From Limiplasma sp036652695 (GTDB lineage: Bacteria; Bacillota; Clostridia; Christensenellales; Aristaeellaceae), in assembly GCA_036652695.1 (NCBI GenBank), contig JAVVVJ010000012.1, positions 1 through 48,651 of the forward strand: a DNA stretch of 48,651 nt. Direction: 5' to 3'. Shown here piece after piece: positions 39,803 to 46,636 of this stretch. A program made the translations under genes and the position numbers. Numbering within the stretch: position 1 is the stretch's first letter; each line of letters opens with the position of its first letter. The notes beneath the pieces were generated by a model, which was not told where the DNA came from, made no database searches, and worked only from the letters and a program-made list of their open reading frames with translations.

Positions 39803-41536
39803 ATGCCATTTGAACAGATGAACCTGATGGAACCCCTTCTTGCCGCCGTGAAGGCCTGTGGATACGACGAGCCCACCCCCATCCAGTATGAAACCATCCC
39901 GCCCGTGTTGGAAGGGCGCGACGTGTTGGGTTGTGCGCAGACAGGTACCGGCAAGACTGCCGCTTTCGCGTTGCCCATTTTGCAGCGGCTGCATACTGAA
40001 CGCAAGCAGCACACGGGCAAGCGTACCATTCGCGCATTGATTTTGACCCCCACGCGCGAGCTTGCGATGCAGATTTTCGAAAATTTCGCGGCCTATGGAA
40101 AAGGCCTGCCGCTACGCTCCTGCGTCATTTTTGGCGGCGTGCCCCAGCGTGCGCAGACCGATCAGCTCGGGCGCGGCGTGGATATCCTTGTGGCAACGCC
40201 GGGAAGGCTGAACGACCTCATTGGTCAAGGCTTCATTTCACTTTCACATTTGGAAATCTTTGTGCTGGACGAGGCCGATCGCATGCTTGACATGGGCTTC
40301 ATCCACGATGTGCGCAAGGTGATTGCGCTGCTGCCCGAAAAACGGCAGACCTTGCTGTTTTCCGCCACCATGCCGGGCGAGGTGGAAAAGCTTGCGATGG
40401 GCATTTTAAAGCAACCCGTCACCGTGAAGGTTGATCCCGTATCCAGCACTGTGGACGCGATTGACCAATACCTTTACACGGTGGATAAATGCAATAAGAA
40501 GCTTCTTCTGGCGAGCCTGCTGCGCACGCAGGAGGTGGAGAGCGCACTGGTGTTTACACGCACCAAGCACGGCGCGGATCGCGTGGTGCGCGAGCTGGAG
40601 AGCGCCCATATCAACGCAAAGGCGATTCACGGCGATAAGAGCCAAAGCGCGCGCCAACAGGCGCTTTCCGAGTTCAAGGCCGGAAAGATTGCCGTGCTGA
40701 TCGCCACGGATATTGCGGCGCGCGGCATCGATATCGCCGGGCTTTCGCATGTGTTCAATTATGATTTGCCCAACGAGCCGGAGGCTTACATTCACCGCAT
40801 TGGCCGCACGGGTCGCGCGGGACTGAACGGCACGGCCATCAGCTTTTGCTGCATTGATGAAATGAAGGATCTGAGGGAAATTGAAAAGCTGATCGGCAAA
40901 AAAATTCCACGGTTGGAAAGCGCGTGGCCGATGCAGGTCTTTACTGAAACCGTGAAGCAGCCAAGGTCGCCGCGCCCCTCGCGGCAGGACGCGCCACCCC
41001 GGCAATCCGGGTTTGCCAGAACGGGTGCAAGCTCCGCGCGTGAAGCGAGACCGATGCATGGCGCAAGGGCTGGACGGGATGCGGCTCCCGAACGCGAGGC
41101 AAGGCCGATGCGCGGCGCAGCGCCTGAACGCGAGGCAAGGCCGATGCGCGGCGCGGTTCCTGCACGCGATGCGAGACCCATGCGCGGTGCTGCACCTGAA
41201 CGCGAGGCGAGACCCATGCGCGGTGCGGCGCCTGAACGCGAGGCAAGACCCATGCATAGCCCAAGGGCAAACCGCGATGCGCAGCCCGCCCGCGAGGCGA
41301 GGCCGATGCGCGGGGCAAACTCCGCCAGCGCACCCGCCATGAGGGCTACGCCGCTGGAACGCCCATTGCACGCAGCTCCTGTTCGTCACGCGCAGCGTGC
41401 GGATGAAACCTTTCGCAAAGAACCGCAGCGCGAATTCGCACCGGCAACCAGCGGACGCGAGCCTGCGCCGCAGCCGACGGCAGCCCATAAGCCCGCCAAG
41501 CCGCACAAGCTCTTCACCGGGCACGATCGCTGGTAA
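39803..41536 (+). CDS. DEAD-box RNA helicase with repetitive arginine-rich tail
   Basis: A 577-residue helicase. The Q motif is near CGYDEPTPIQ. Other motifs are AQTGTGKTAAF (I), LTPTRELAMQI (Ia), VLDEADRMLDMGF (II), FSATMPGE (III), VFTRTKHG (IV), IATDIAARGIDIAG (V) and HRIGRTGRAG (VI). From about residue 390 the tail is disordered. It contains around eight 12-residue units of the APEREARPMRGA type (41040-41320), then more Arg/Pro/Ala-rich sequence. Such tails bind RNA and favour condensates in RhlE/CsdA-like helicases. The ATG has AGGATTGAAG upstream. It occupies the place of thiN in the Bacillus gene order. Confidence 0.93.
   Translation: MPFEQMNLMEPLLAAVKACGYDEPTPIQYETIPPVLEGRDVLGCAQTGTGKTAAFALPILQRLHTERKQHTGKRTIRALILTPTRELAMQIFENFAAYGKGLPLRSCVIFGGVPQRAQTDQLGRGVDILVATPGRLNDLIGQGFISLSHLEIFVLDEADRMLDMGFIHDVRKVIALLPEKRQTLLFSATMPGEVEKLAMGILKQPVTVKVDPVSSTVDAIDQYLYTVDKCNKKLLLASLLRTQEVESALVFTRTKHGADRVVRELESAHINAKAIHGDKSQSARQQALSEFKAGKIAVLIATDIAARGIDIAGLSHVFNYDLPNEPEAYIHRIGRTGRAGLNGTAISFCCIDEMKDLREIEKLIGKKIPRLESAWPMQVFTETVKQPRSPRPSRQDAPPRQSGFARTGASSAREARPMHGARAGRDAAPEREARPMRGAAPEREARPMRGAVPARDARPMRGAAPEREARPMRGAAPEREARPMHSPRANRDAQPAREARPMRGANSASAPAMRATPLERPLHAAPVRHAQRADETFRKEPQREFAPATSGREPAPQPTAAHKPAKPHKLFTGHDRW
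41040..41320 (+). repeat. 36-bp tandem-type repeats encoding APEREARPMRGA units
   Basis: About eight imperfect copies in phase with the helicase frame. Variants include VPARDARPMRGA, and PMHG or PMHS at the ends. Codon-level differences between copies show that they are not an assembly artefact of one unit. Confidence 0.85.
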
Positions 41537-41560
41537 GGCGAAGCGAAGGAGCACCAAAGC

Positions 41561-42925
41561 ATGCCAAGGATGATGACGCCGGAACAAAAGCTGATTTATA
41601 TGACGGAAACGCCGCTGGCGAGGCTCGTATGCACGCTTGCGATTCCCACCATCATCAGCATGTTGATCTCCTCGTTTTACAACATGGCTGATACGTATTT
41701 TGTGGGCTTGATCGGCTCGGTGAGCGCAACGGCCGCAGTGGGGGTGGCGTTTCCGCTGATGTCCGTCATGCAGGCGGTTGGCTTCATGTTTGGGCATGGC
41801 TCGGGCAACCATATGGCGCGCGCCCTTGGCGCGGGCGAAACCGCCGATGCGGAGCGCATGTCCGCCACGGGGCTTGTGAGCGCTTTCATTTGCGGCGTGA
41901 TCATCATGATCGCCGGTGCGGCGGCGGCGCGGCCGCTGTCCCTACTGCTGGGTGCAACGCCAACCATCGCGCCCTATGCGGAGCAATATATCCTGTATCT
42001 GATGCCGGGCACGCCATTTTTGGTGGCGGGTCTTGTGCTGAACAACCAGCTGCGCTTTCAGGGCAGCGCGTTCTATTCCATGATTGGCATCACCTCGGGC
42101 GCATTGCTGAACGTGGTGCTGGATCCACTGTTGATTTTTGGGCTTCAGATGGGTGTGGCAGGCGCGGCGCTTGCCACAAGCCTCAGCCAAGTGGTGAGCT
42201 TCGGGCTGCTGCTTGCGGGCACGCGGCGGGGCGGCAATATTCGCCTACGGCTGCGCTGCTTTACGCCGACGCTCGCTAACTTTAGAGAAATCTTTCGCGG
42301 CGGTGTGCCCTCACTGGCAAGGCAGGGGCTGACCAGCTTGGGAACCGTGTGCCTCAACGTTGCCTCCGGCGGCTATGGCGACGCGGCGATTGCGGCTATG
42401 AGCATCGTGGGTCGCGTAATGCAGATGGGCAGCTCCGCCATCATTGGATTTGGGCAGGGCTTTCAGCCCATCTGTGGATTCAATTACGGCGCGAGGCGCT
42501 ACGCTCGTGTGCGGCATGCGTTTTGGTTCTGCGTCAAAATCTGTTTTGTGCTGCTGGTGCTGGTGAGCATTGGCGTGATGATCTTCGCGCCGCAGATTAT
42601 CGGTCTGTTTTTGCAAAACAACGCGGAGGTGCAGCGCATCGGCGCGCTTACACTTCGGCTGCAATGCCTATTTCTGCCGCTGTTTGCGTTTGTCATCCTT
42701 TCTAACATGATGCTACAGACGATGGGTATGGCAGGGAAAGCGACGCTGCTAGCCATATCGCGTTCCGGTATTTTCTTCATTCCAGCGGTGTTTATTCTCG
42801 AACGATGCTTTGGCCTGCTAGGCGTGCAAATGAGCCAATGCGTGGCTGACCTGCTGAGCTTTATACTGGCGGTGCCGCTGACGCTGCCGGTGCTCAAGGA
42901 ACTAAAGGCGGGGGACAAGGGCTGA
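41561..42925 (+). CDS. MATE family efflux transporter
   Basis: A 454-residue membrane protein with about twelve helices in two homologous halves. The first half shows TPLARLVCTLAIPTIISMLI and MADTYFVGLIGS with AAVGVAFPL. The second starts near FRGGVPSLARQGLTSLGTV with IGFGQGFQPICGFNYGA. These are typical of the MATE group in Clostridia. It exports drugs or cationic metabolites by sodium or proton exchange; the actual substrate cannot be read from sequence. GAAGGAG lies nine bases before the ATG, 24 bases after the helicase gene, so they probably share a transcript. Confidence 0.92.
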   Translation: MPRMMTPEQKLIYMTETPLARLVCTLAIPTIISMLISSFYNMADTYFVGLIGSVSATAAVGVAFPLMSVMQAVGFMFGHGSGNHMARALGAGETADAERMSATGLVSAFICGVIIMIAGAAAARPLSLLLGATPTIAPYAEQYILYLMPGTPFLVAGLVLNNQLRFQGSAFYSMIGITSGALLNVVLDPLLIFGLQMGVAGAALATSLSQVVSFGLLLAGTRRGGNIRLRLRCFTPTLANFREIFRGGVPSLARQGLTSLGTVCLNVASGGYGDAAIAAMSIVGRVMQMGSSAIIGFGQGFQPICGFNYGARRYARVRHAFWFCVKICFVLLVLVSIGVMIFAPQIIGLFLQNNAEVQRIGALTLRLQCLFLPLFAFVILSNMMLQTMGMAGKATLLAISRSGIFFIPAVFILERCFGLLGVQMSQCVADLLSFILAVPLTLPVLKELKAGDKG

Positions 42926-42942
42926 AGCTCTTGTCCCTTTTT
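42912..42942 (+). terminator. Intrinsic terminator after the MATE gene
   Basis: GGGACAAG pairs with CTTGTCCC around a ten-base loop and runs into five T (42938-42942). The stem overlaps the end of the coding sequence. Confidence 0.85.
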
Positions 42943-42987
42943 GGTGCCAAGAGGCGTTCATTTTCCGCGCCGTGCGCAAAGCAGCCC

Positions 42988-43015
42988 GCATCTTTCCACC
43001 CCGTTCGCATACACT
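42988..43015 (+). promoter_or_regulatory. Sigma-E-like promoter for the small membrane gene and spoVM
   Basis: GCATCTT (42988-42994), 13 bases, CATACACT (43008-43015). The second box matches the sigma-E -10 consensus CATACA-T, and the first differs by one or two bases from the -35 consensus. SpoVM of Bacillus is made under sigma-E in the mother cell, which fits. No vegetative promoter is visible between the terminator and 43039. Confidence 0.55.
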
Positions 43016-43038
43016 GGTAGCGAGCGAGGTGACGCCAC

Positions 43039-43233
43039 ATGCCCGGGCCTATTCAGAAATGCTACCCAGCGCCAACGATCAAGCCGTTCTGCATTGCGGG
43101 GTACACGATGATCCTGCTGGGAATTATCCTGCTGTTTTGTTGCGCGCCCTGTTGGATATGGCTGGCGATACTGGGCGTTTCTTTGATGGTGGCAGGCGTG
43201 CTGCTGTTACGAATTAGCAAGGCATGGAGGTGA
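43039..43233 (+). CDS. Small two-helix membrane protein
   Basis: A 64-residue protein with two hydrophobic stretches (IAGYTMILLGIILLFC and WLAILGVSLMVAGVLLL) and a cysteine-rich turn (CCAPCW). GAGGTG lies eight bases before the ATG. Its stop codon falls inside the ribosome binding site of spoVM, so the two are probably coupled. The position and the sigma-E-like promoter suggest a sporulation membrane protein; no family recognised. Confidence 0.65.
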   Translation: MPGPIQKCYPAPTIKPFCIAGYTMILLGIILLFCCAPCWIWLAILGVSLMVAGVLLLRISKAWR

Positions 43234-43237
43234 GAGT

Positions 43238-43318
43238 ATGTCTGTGAAGATGATCTGTATTCGTGCTCCCCGCTTTTTGAGCGGATTTCTCAGACTGTTC
43301 ATTCGCCGACGCGGCTAA
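43238..43318 (+). CDS. spoVM: Stage V sporulation protein SpoVM (26 residues)
   Basis: SpoVM is a tiny amphipathic helix that binds the convex forespore membrane and anchors SpoIVA for coat assembly. This frame reads MSVKMICIR then APRFLSGFLRLFIRRRG, matching the family pattern in which a proline near position 9-11 breaks the helix, followed by K/R-F-L-G and a basic end. GGAGGTGA lies seven bases before the ATG. A GTG at 43244 would place the proline exactly at position 9 but is too far from the site. The position downstream of prpC-prkC-rsgA-rpe matches Bacillus synteny. Confidence 0.85.
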   Translation: MSVKMICIRAPRFLSGFLRLFIRRRG

Positions 43319-43319
43319 C

Positions 43320-43679
43320 TTACTTGGAGCGCGGCTTGCAAATCAACGCGACAAGCGTTCCAAAGAAGATGGCTGCCGCGATGCCGCCCGCCGTAGCGGA
43401 GAGGCCGCCGGTAAACGCGCCGATCACTCCGCTTTCCTGAATGCTGAACAGGACGCCTTGACAAAGCGCATGTCCAAAGCCGGTCAGCGGCACGGTGGCG
43501 CCCGCGCCCGCAAAAGCGACCAGATGACCGTACAGCCCCACTGCGCTCAGCACTACGCCGCTAAGAATGTAGAGCACCAAGATGCGCGCAGGGGTGAGCT
43601 TTGTGCGCATCACCAGCACCTCGCCAATCGCGCATAACGCGCCGCCCACCAAAAAGGCTTTCACATACATCCAGAGCAT
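43320..43679 (-). CDS. spoVAE: Stage V sporulation protein AE (SpoVAE)
   Basis: A 119-residue membrane protein with about four helices: VKAFLVGGALCAIGEVLV, LTPARILVLYILSGVVL, the conserved GAGATVPLTGFGHAL, and GGIAAAIFFGTLVAL. It belongs to the SpoVA channel that loads dipicolinic acid into the forespore and releases it at germination. ATG 43679 follows GGAGG by seven bases and overlaps the end of spoVAD by 19 bases. Its stop lies one base from the spoVM stop on the other strand. Confidence 0.93.
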   Translation of the reverse strand: MLWMYVKAFLVGGALCAIGEVLVMRTKLTPARILVLYILSGVVLSAVGLYGHLVAFAGAGATVPLTGFGHALCQGVLFSIQESGVIGAFTGGLSATAGGIAAAIFFGTLVALICKPRSK

Positions 43680-44719
43680 TTGACCGCCTCCTTGCCGGGG
43701 CATTCCAGCACCACGGCATGCGCAATGCCCGGGATGCTTTCGCCCTGCTGGCTGCTTGTGAGACTCATCAGCGCGCCTGTGGACATAAACGCCACGCGCT
43801 TGAGCTCGCCGCTTTGCAGGCGCGGCAGGATATGCCCGTTGAGCACCGCCGCACTACAGCCGCAACCGCTGCCGCCCGCGTGCGTATCCTGCTCCTGCCG
43901 GTCAAAGATTAGCAGACCGCAGTCCACGTATTTTTGATCCGGCAGCGGCATGCGTTGCTCGCGCATGAGCTGCATCATCAGATCATGCCCAACCTGCCCC
44001 AAATCGCCCGTTATGATTAGGTCGTAATCATCGGGCGATGTTTTTGTATCCGCAAAAAGAGCAAGCAGCGTATCAGCCGCGGCCGGAGCCATGGCGGCGC
44101 CCATGTTGTTGGCATCGGTAATGCCCATGTCCACCACGCGACCCATGCACACGCGCGCGATCTGCGCAAGCGGCGGCGACTTGGGCGTAAGGCTCAAAAG
44201 CGTTGCGCCTGCGCCGGTGACTGTCCATTGTGCGGTAGGCGTGCGCTGGGAGCCAAACTCCAGCGGAAAGCGATATTGCCGCTCTGCCGTGCAGAAATGA
44301 CTGCTTGCGGCGCAAACGACCTGCGAGGCGTGCCCGCCATCCAGCAGCATTCCGCCTACACAGAGGCTTTCAGCCATGGTGGAGCACGCGCCATAAAGGC
44401 CGATAAAGGGAATGCCAAGCTCTCGCGCTGAAAACGAGGCCGTGATGATCTGGTTGAGCAGGTCGCCGCCCAGCAGGAACTGTACCGTTTCCGGCGTAGC
44501 GCCGCCCTTTTGGATGGCAAGGTGAATCGCGTCCAGATAGAGCTGCTTTTCTGCCAACTCAAAGCTCTCCTGACCGTAAAGCTCATCGTCAGCCACATGA
44601 TCAAAGCACGCGCCCAAGGGACCCAGCCCCTCCTTTTGGCCTACAAAGGCGGCGTTTCCGCAAAGCGCGGGGCGGAGCGGCAGCTCGATGGTCTGCTGAC
44701 CGATGCGTTTGTTTTGCAT
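43661..44719 (-). CDS. spoVAD: Stage V sporulation protein AD (SpoVAD)
   Basis: A 352-residue soluble protein with a thiolase-like fold that binds dipicolinic acid directly. Recognisable parts are MQNKRIGQQTIELPLRPAL, GQESFELAEKQLYLDAI, FIGLYGACSTMAESLCVGG, VVDMGITDANNMGAAMAPAA and LIITGDLGQVGHD. Length is normal. GGAGG lies eight bases before ATG 44719, which is 15 bases past the spoVAC stop. Confidence 0.95.
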   Translation of the reverse strand: MQNKRIGQQTIELPLRPALCGNAAFVGQKEGLGPLGACFDHVADDELYGQESFELAEKQLYLDAIHLAIQKGGATPETVQFLLGGDLLNQIITASFSARELGIPFIGLYGACSTMAESLCVGGMLLDGGHASQVVCAASSHFCTAERQYRFPLEFGSQRTPTAQWTVTGAGATLLSLTPKSPPLAQIARVCMGRVVDMGITDANNMGAAMAPAAADTLLALFADTKTSPDDYDLIITGDLGQVGHDLMMQLMREQRMPLPDQKYVDCGLLIFDRQEQDTHAGGSGCGCSAAVLNGHILPRLQSGELKRVAFMSTGALMSLTSSQQGESIPGIAHAVVLECPGKEAVKCSGCM

Positions 44720-44734
44720 GCGCGTTTCCTCCAA

Positions 44735-45193
44735 TCAATAGATAAACAGCGCGTAGATCAGCCCGACCAGCACCGATGCGCCTACCCCGTACACGAGCAC
44801 TGGGCCCGCAATCGTGAAGAGCTTCGCGCCAAGGCCAAGCACCAACCCCTCGCGTCGGAACTCCAACGCGGGGGAAACCATGGCGTTGGCAAAGCCAGTA
44901 ATGGGCACAAACGAGCCTGCACCCGCGTATTGACCGATCTTATCAAACACACCAAGGCCGGTCAACAGCGCTGTGAGGGTCACCAGCACGATGCTGGAAA
45001 GGGTTCCCGCGTTGCGTGCGGAGAGATGGAACACCATGGTGCCCAGATCGATGATTCCTTGCCCCAGCACGCAGATGAAACCGCCCACCCAGAAAGCCTT
45101 GAGGATACCCATGCCAAGCTTGCTGGACGGAGAATATTGATCAGTCAGCTGGCTGTAGTGTGCCGGATCGGTATGCACGCGCTGCCTATTCAT
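44735..45193 (-). CDS. spoVAC: Stage V sporulation protein AC (SpoVAC)
   Basis: A 152-residue membrane protein, thought to be the mechanosensitive dipicolinate channel of the spore inner membrane. It has a short polar start with HYSQLTDQYSPSS, then helices FWVGGFICVLGQGIIDLG, TLSSIVLVTLTALLTGLG, the family motif AGAGSFVPITGFANAMVSPA, and a last helix ending LIYALFIY. ATG 45193 follows GGAGG by nine bases. The frame overlaps the stop of a small upstream ORF by eight bases. Confidence 0.95.
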   Translation of the reverse strand: MNRQRVHTDPAHYSQLTDQYSPSSKLGMGILKAFWVGGFICVLGQGIIDLGTMVFHLSARNAGTLSSIVLVTLTALLTGLGVFDKIGQYAGAGSFVPITGFANAMVSPALEFRREGLVLGLGAKLFTIAGPVLVYGVGASVLVGLIYALFIY

Positions 45194-45329
45194 GCAGGGG
45201 CTCCTCCTTTTGCGGCTTGGATAGCGAACGCTCCAGATGCCCGGTGGACAAGGGCTTTCGGTAGATTTCCCGCTCTGCCGGGCGGGGATGGACAGCCATA
45301 TCGGCGGGGATGAGCTGTTGATGTTGCAT
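45186..45329 (-). CDS. Possible 47-residue protein coupled to spoVAC
   Basis: Reads MQHQQLIPADMAVHPRPAER then EIYRKPLSTGHLERSLSKPQ and a short acidic end. AAAGGA lies eleven bases before the ATG. The stop overlaps the spoVAC start in the manner of coupled genes, and the spoVAC ribosome binding site lies inside this frame. Soluble, with no recognised family. A sigma-G-like promoter stands just upstream. It could be a small forespore protein or a leader peptide. Confidence 0.5.
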   Translation of the reverse strand: MQHQQLIPADMAVHPRPAEREIYRKPLSTGHLERSLSKPQKEEPLHE

Positions 45330-45380
45330 GCTTCAAACCATCCTTTACAAACCACGGACAGATGTATTCTTTTGCGTGGT

Positions 45381-45410
45381 CAGTATGGCACAGGAAGCAA
45401 AAAGCTATTC
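45381..45410 (-). promoter_or_regulatory. Sigma-G/F-like promoter of the spoVA genes
   Basis: On the minus strand GAATA (45406-45410), 18 bases, CATACTG (45381-45387). The forespore consensus is about G-ATA / CAT--TA with 17-18 spacing. The Bacillus spoVA operon is under sigma-G. Confidence 0.5.
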
Positions 45411-45525
45411 GCTTATGAAAGGGATGACATTTTTGGGTGGGATCACATGGGAAAAATTGTTCTAGCAAAAGCACAGGTCAATGAACGCGGCGGAGCGCTT
45501 GCGCTGCGCCCGTATTCACAAACGC

Positions 45526-45555
45526 TTGCTTTTGTGAAGATAAACGTGATATAAT
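45526..45555 (+). promoter_or_regulatory. Sigma-A promoter of smpB-ssrA
   Basis: TATAAT (45550-45555) preceded after 18 bases by TTGCTT (45526-45531). About 40 bases of leader precede the smpB ATG. Confidence 0.55.
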
Positions 45556-45598
45556 AACACGCTGTGAAGTGAGTATGCTTGAAAAGGAGGTTTCCACC

Positions 45599-46069
45599 AT
45601 GCCGCACCAACAGGGAATAAAGCCTGTCGCTCAAAACAAAAAGGCGTATCATGAGTACTTTGTGGAGGAAACCTACGAATGCGGCCTTGCGCTTATGGGC
45701 ACCGAGGTCAAAAGCATGCGTCAGGGGCGGGTAAACCTAAAGGAAAGCTTTTGCTTGATTCGAAACGGCGAGGTTTTTGCCGAGGGCATGCATATCAGTC
45801 CCTACGAACAGGGCAGCTTCTTTAACGGCGATCCGCTCCGCCCCAAAAAGCTTTTGATGCACAAAAGCGAAATCCGCAAGTTAAGCGGATTGGTGAGCCG
45901 ACAAGGGTACGCGCTCGTGCCGTTGAAGGTTTATCTGAAGGATGGGCGTATGAAGCTGGAGCTTGGCCTATGCAAGGGCAAGCAGCTGCACGACAAGCGC
46001 GACACGGCCGCCGCGAAGGATGCACAGCGCGAAATTGAGCGTGCGTTCCGCAACCGGCAGGATGGGTAG
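45599..46069 (+). CDS. smpB: SsrA-binding protein SmpB
   Basis: A 156-residue RNA-binding protein that delivers tmRNA to stalled ribosomes. Signatures are NKKAYHEYFVEETYECGLAL, GTEVKSMRQGRVNLKESF, PLKVYLKDGRMKLELGLCKG and the basic tail KGKQLHDKRDTAAAKDAQRE. ATG 45599 has AAGGAGG eight bases upstream. The tmRNA gene starts 15 bases after the stop. Confidence 0.97.
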   Translation: MPHQQGIKPVAQNKKAYHEYFVEETYECGLALMGTEVKSMRQGRVNLKESFCLIRNGEVFAEGMHISPYEQGSFFNGDPLRPKKLLMHKSEIRKLSGLVSRQGYALVPLKVYLKDGRMKLELGLCKGKQLHDKRDTAAAKDAQREIERAFRNRQDG

Positions 46070-46084
46070 AGCCATCCAACACAT

Positions 46085-46430
46085 GGGGGTGCTTTGGTTT
46101 CGACGGGAGTTTATGAGGGTATGGCAAGCGAGCCGCGGACCCAGACCGCGTAAAAACCGGGAAAAAAAACAACTGACAATAACGAATTAGCTTTCGCGGC
46201 TTAATGCCGTGCGTCGACCCGGGAAGCCCACAGGCTCGGTTATCGGCGTCAAAGATGTGGGGAACGAGTGCGAACAAGCTTTGAAGCGTCACCCGTAATG
46301 ATGAAGCTACCGTAGCCACAAGCCTGTCATGGGGCGTGCGGTGAGGGGAATCCTAAAACCATGGATGCGCTCGGAGAAAACCATATCGGCGTGCTTTCGG
46401 ACGGGGGTTCAATTCCCCTCACCTCCACCA
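46085..46430 (+). ncRNA. ssrA: Transfer-messenger RNA (tmRNA, SsrA)
   Basis: The 5' end GGGGGTGCTTTGGTTTCGAC and the 3' end GACGGGGGTTCAATTCCC with CTCACCTCCACCA form the tRNA-like domain. The acceptor stem GGGGGTG/CACCTCC pairs over seven bases with one G-U. The tag reading frame ends DNNELAFAA then TAA (46202-46204). Read upstream it is GGA AAA AAA ACA ACT GAC with no GCN codon, so the resume codon is not the usual alanine. One-piece, 346 nucleotides, CCA encoded. Confidence 0.95.
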
Positions 46431-46490
46431 AACGGTGCAAATCCGTACACCTTGTTTTTTGTGAAACATTGCTTCGGGTTTGTTGCACAC

Positions 46491-46525
46491 AAAGAAGAAG
46501 CAAGCTAAATGCTTGCTTCTTCTTT
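46491..46525. terminator. Intrinsic terminator after ssrA
   Basis: AAAGAAGAAGCAAGC and GCTTGCTTCTTCTTT form a perfect 15-bp stem with a five-base loop; the 3' arm itself supplies the T-rich end. It is near-symmetrical and may also serve the convergent lipase-like gene. Confidence 0.85.
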
Positions 46526-46636
46526 TGCGTTTGTCTTGAGTTGGAGAGCAGCCGCTTCGACTGCAATATTTACCCAAAACTTGACTTTCCCAAGCTGTTC
46601 AAGGTGCAAATCCTTGCTTTGCAATGCGGTTTTGAA

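Noticed and set aside
40406..41812. Long minus-strand frame opposite the helicase gene (468 codons)
   Set aside because: It is a shadow produced by the repetitive, GC-rich codons of the helicase tail; no ribosome binding site or family pattern.
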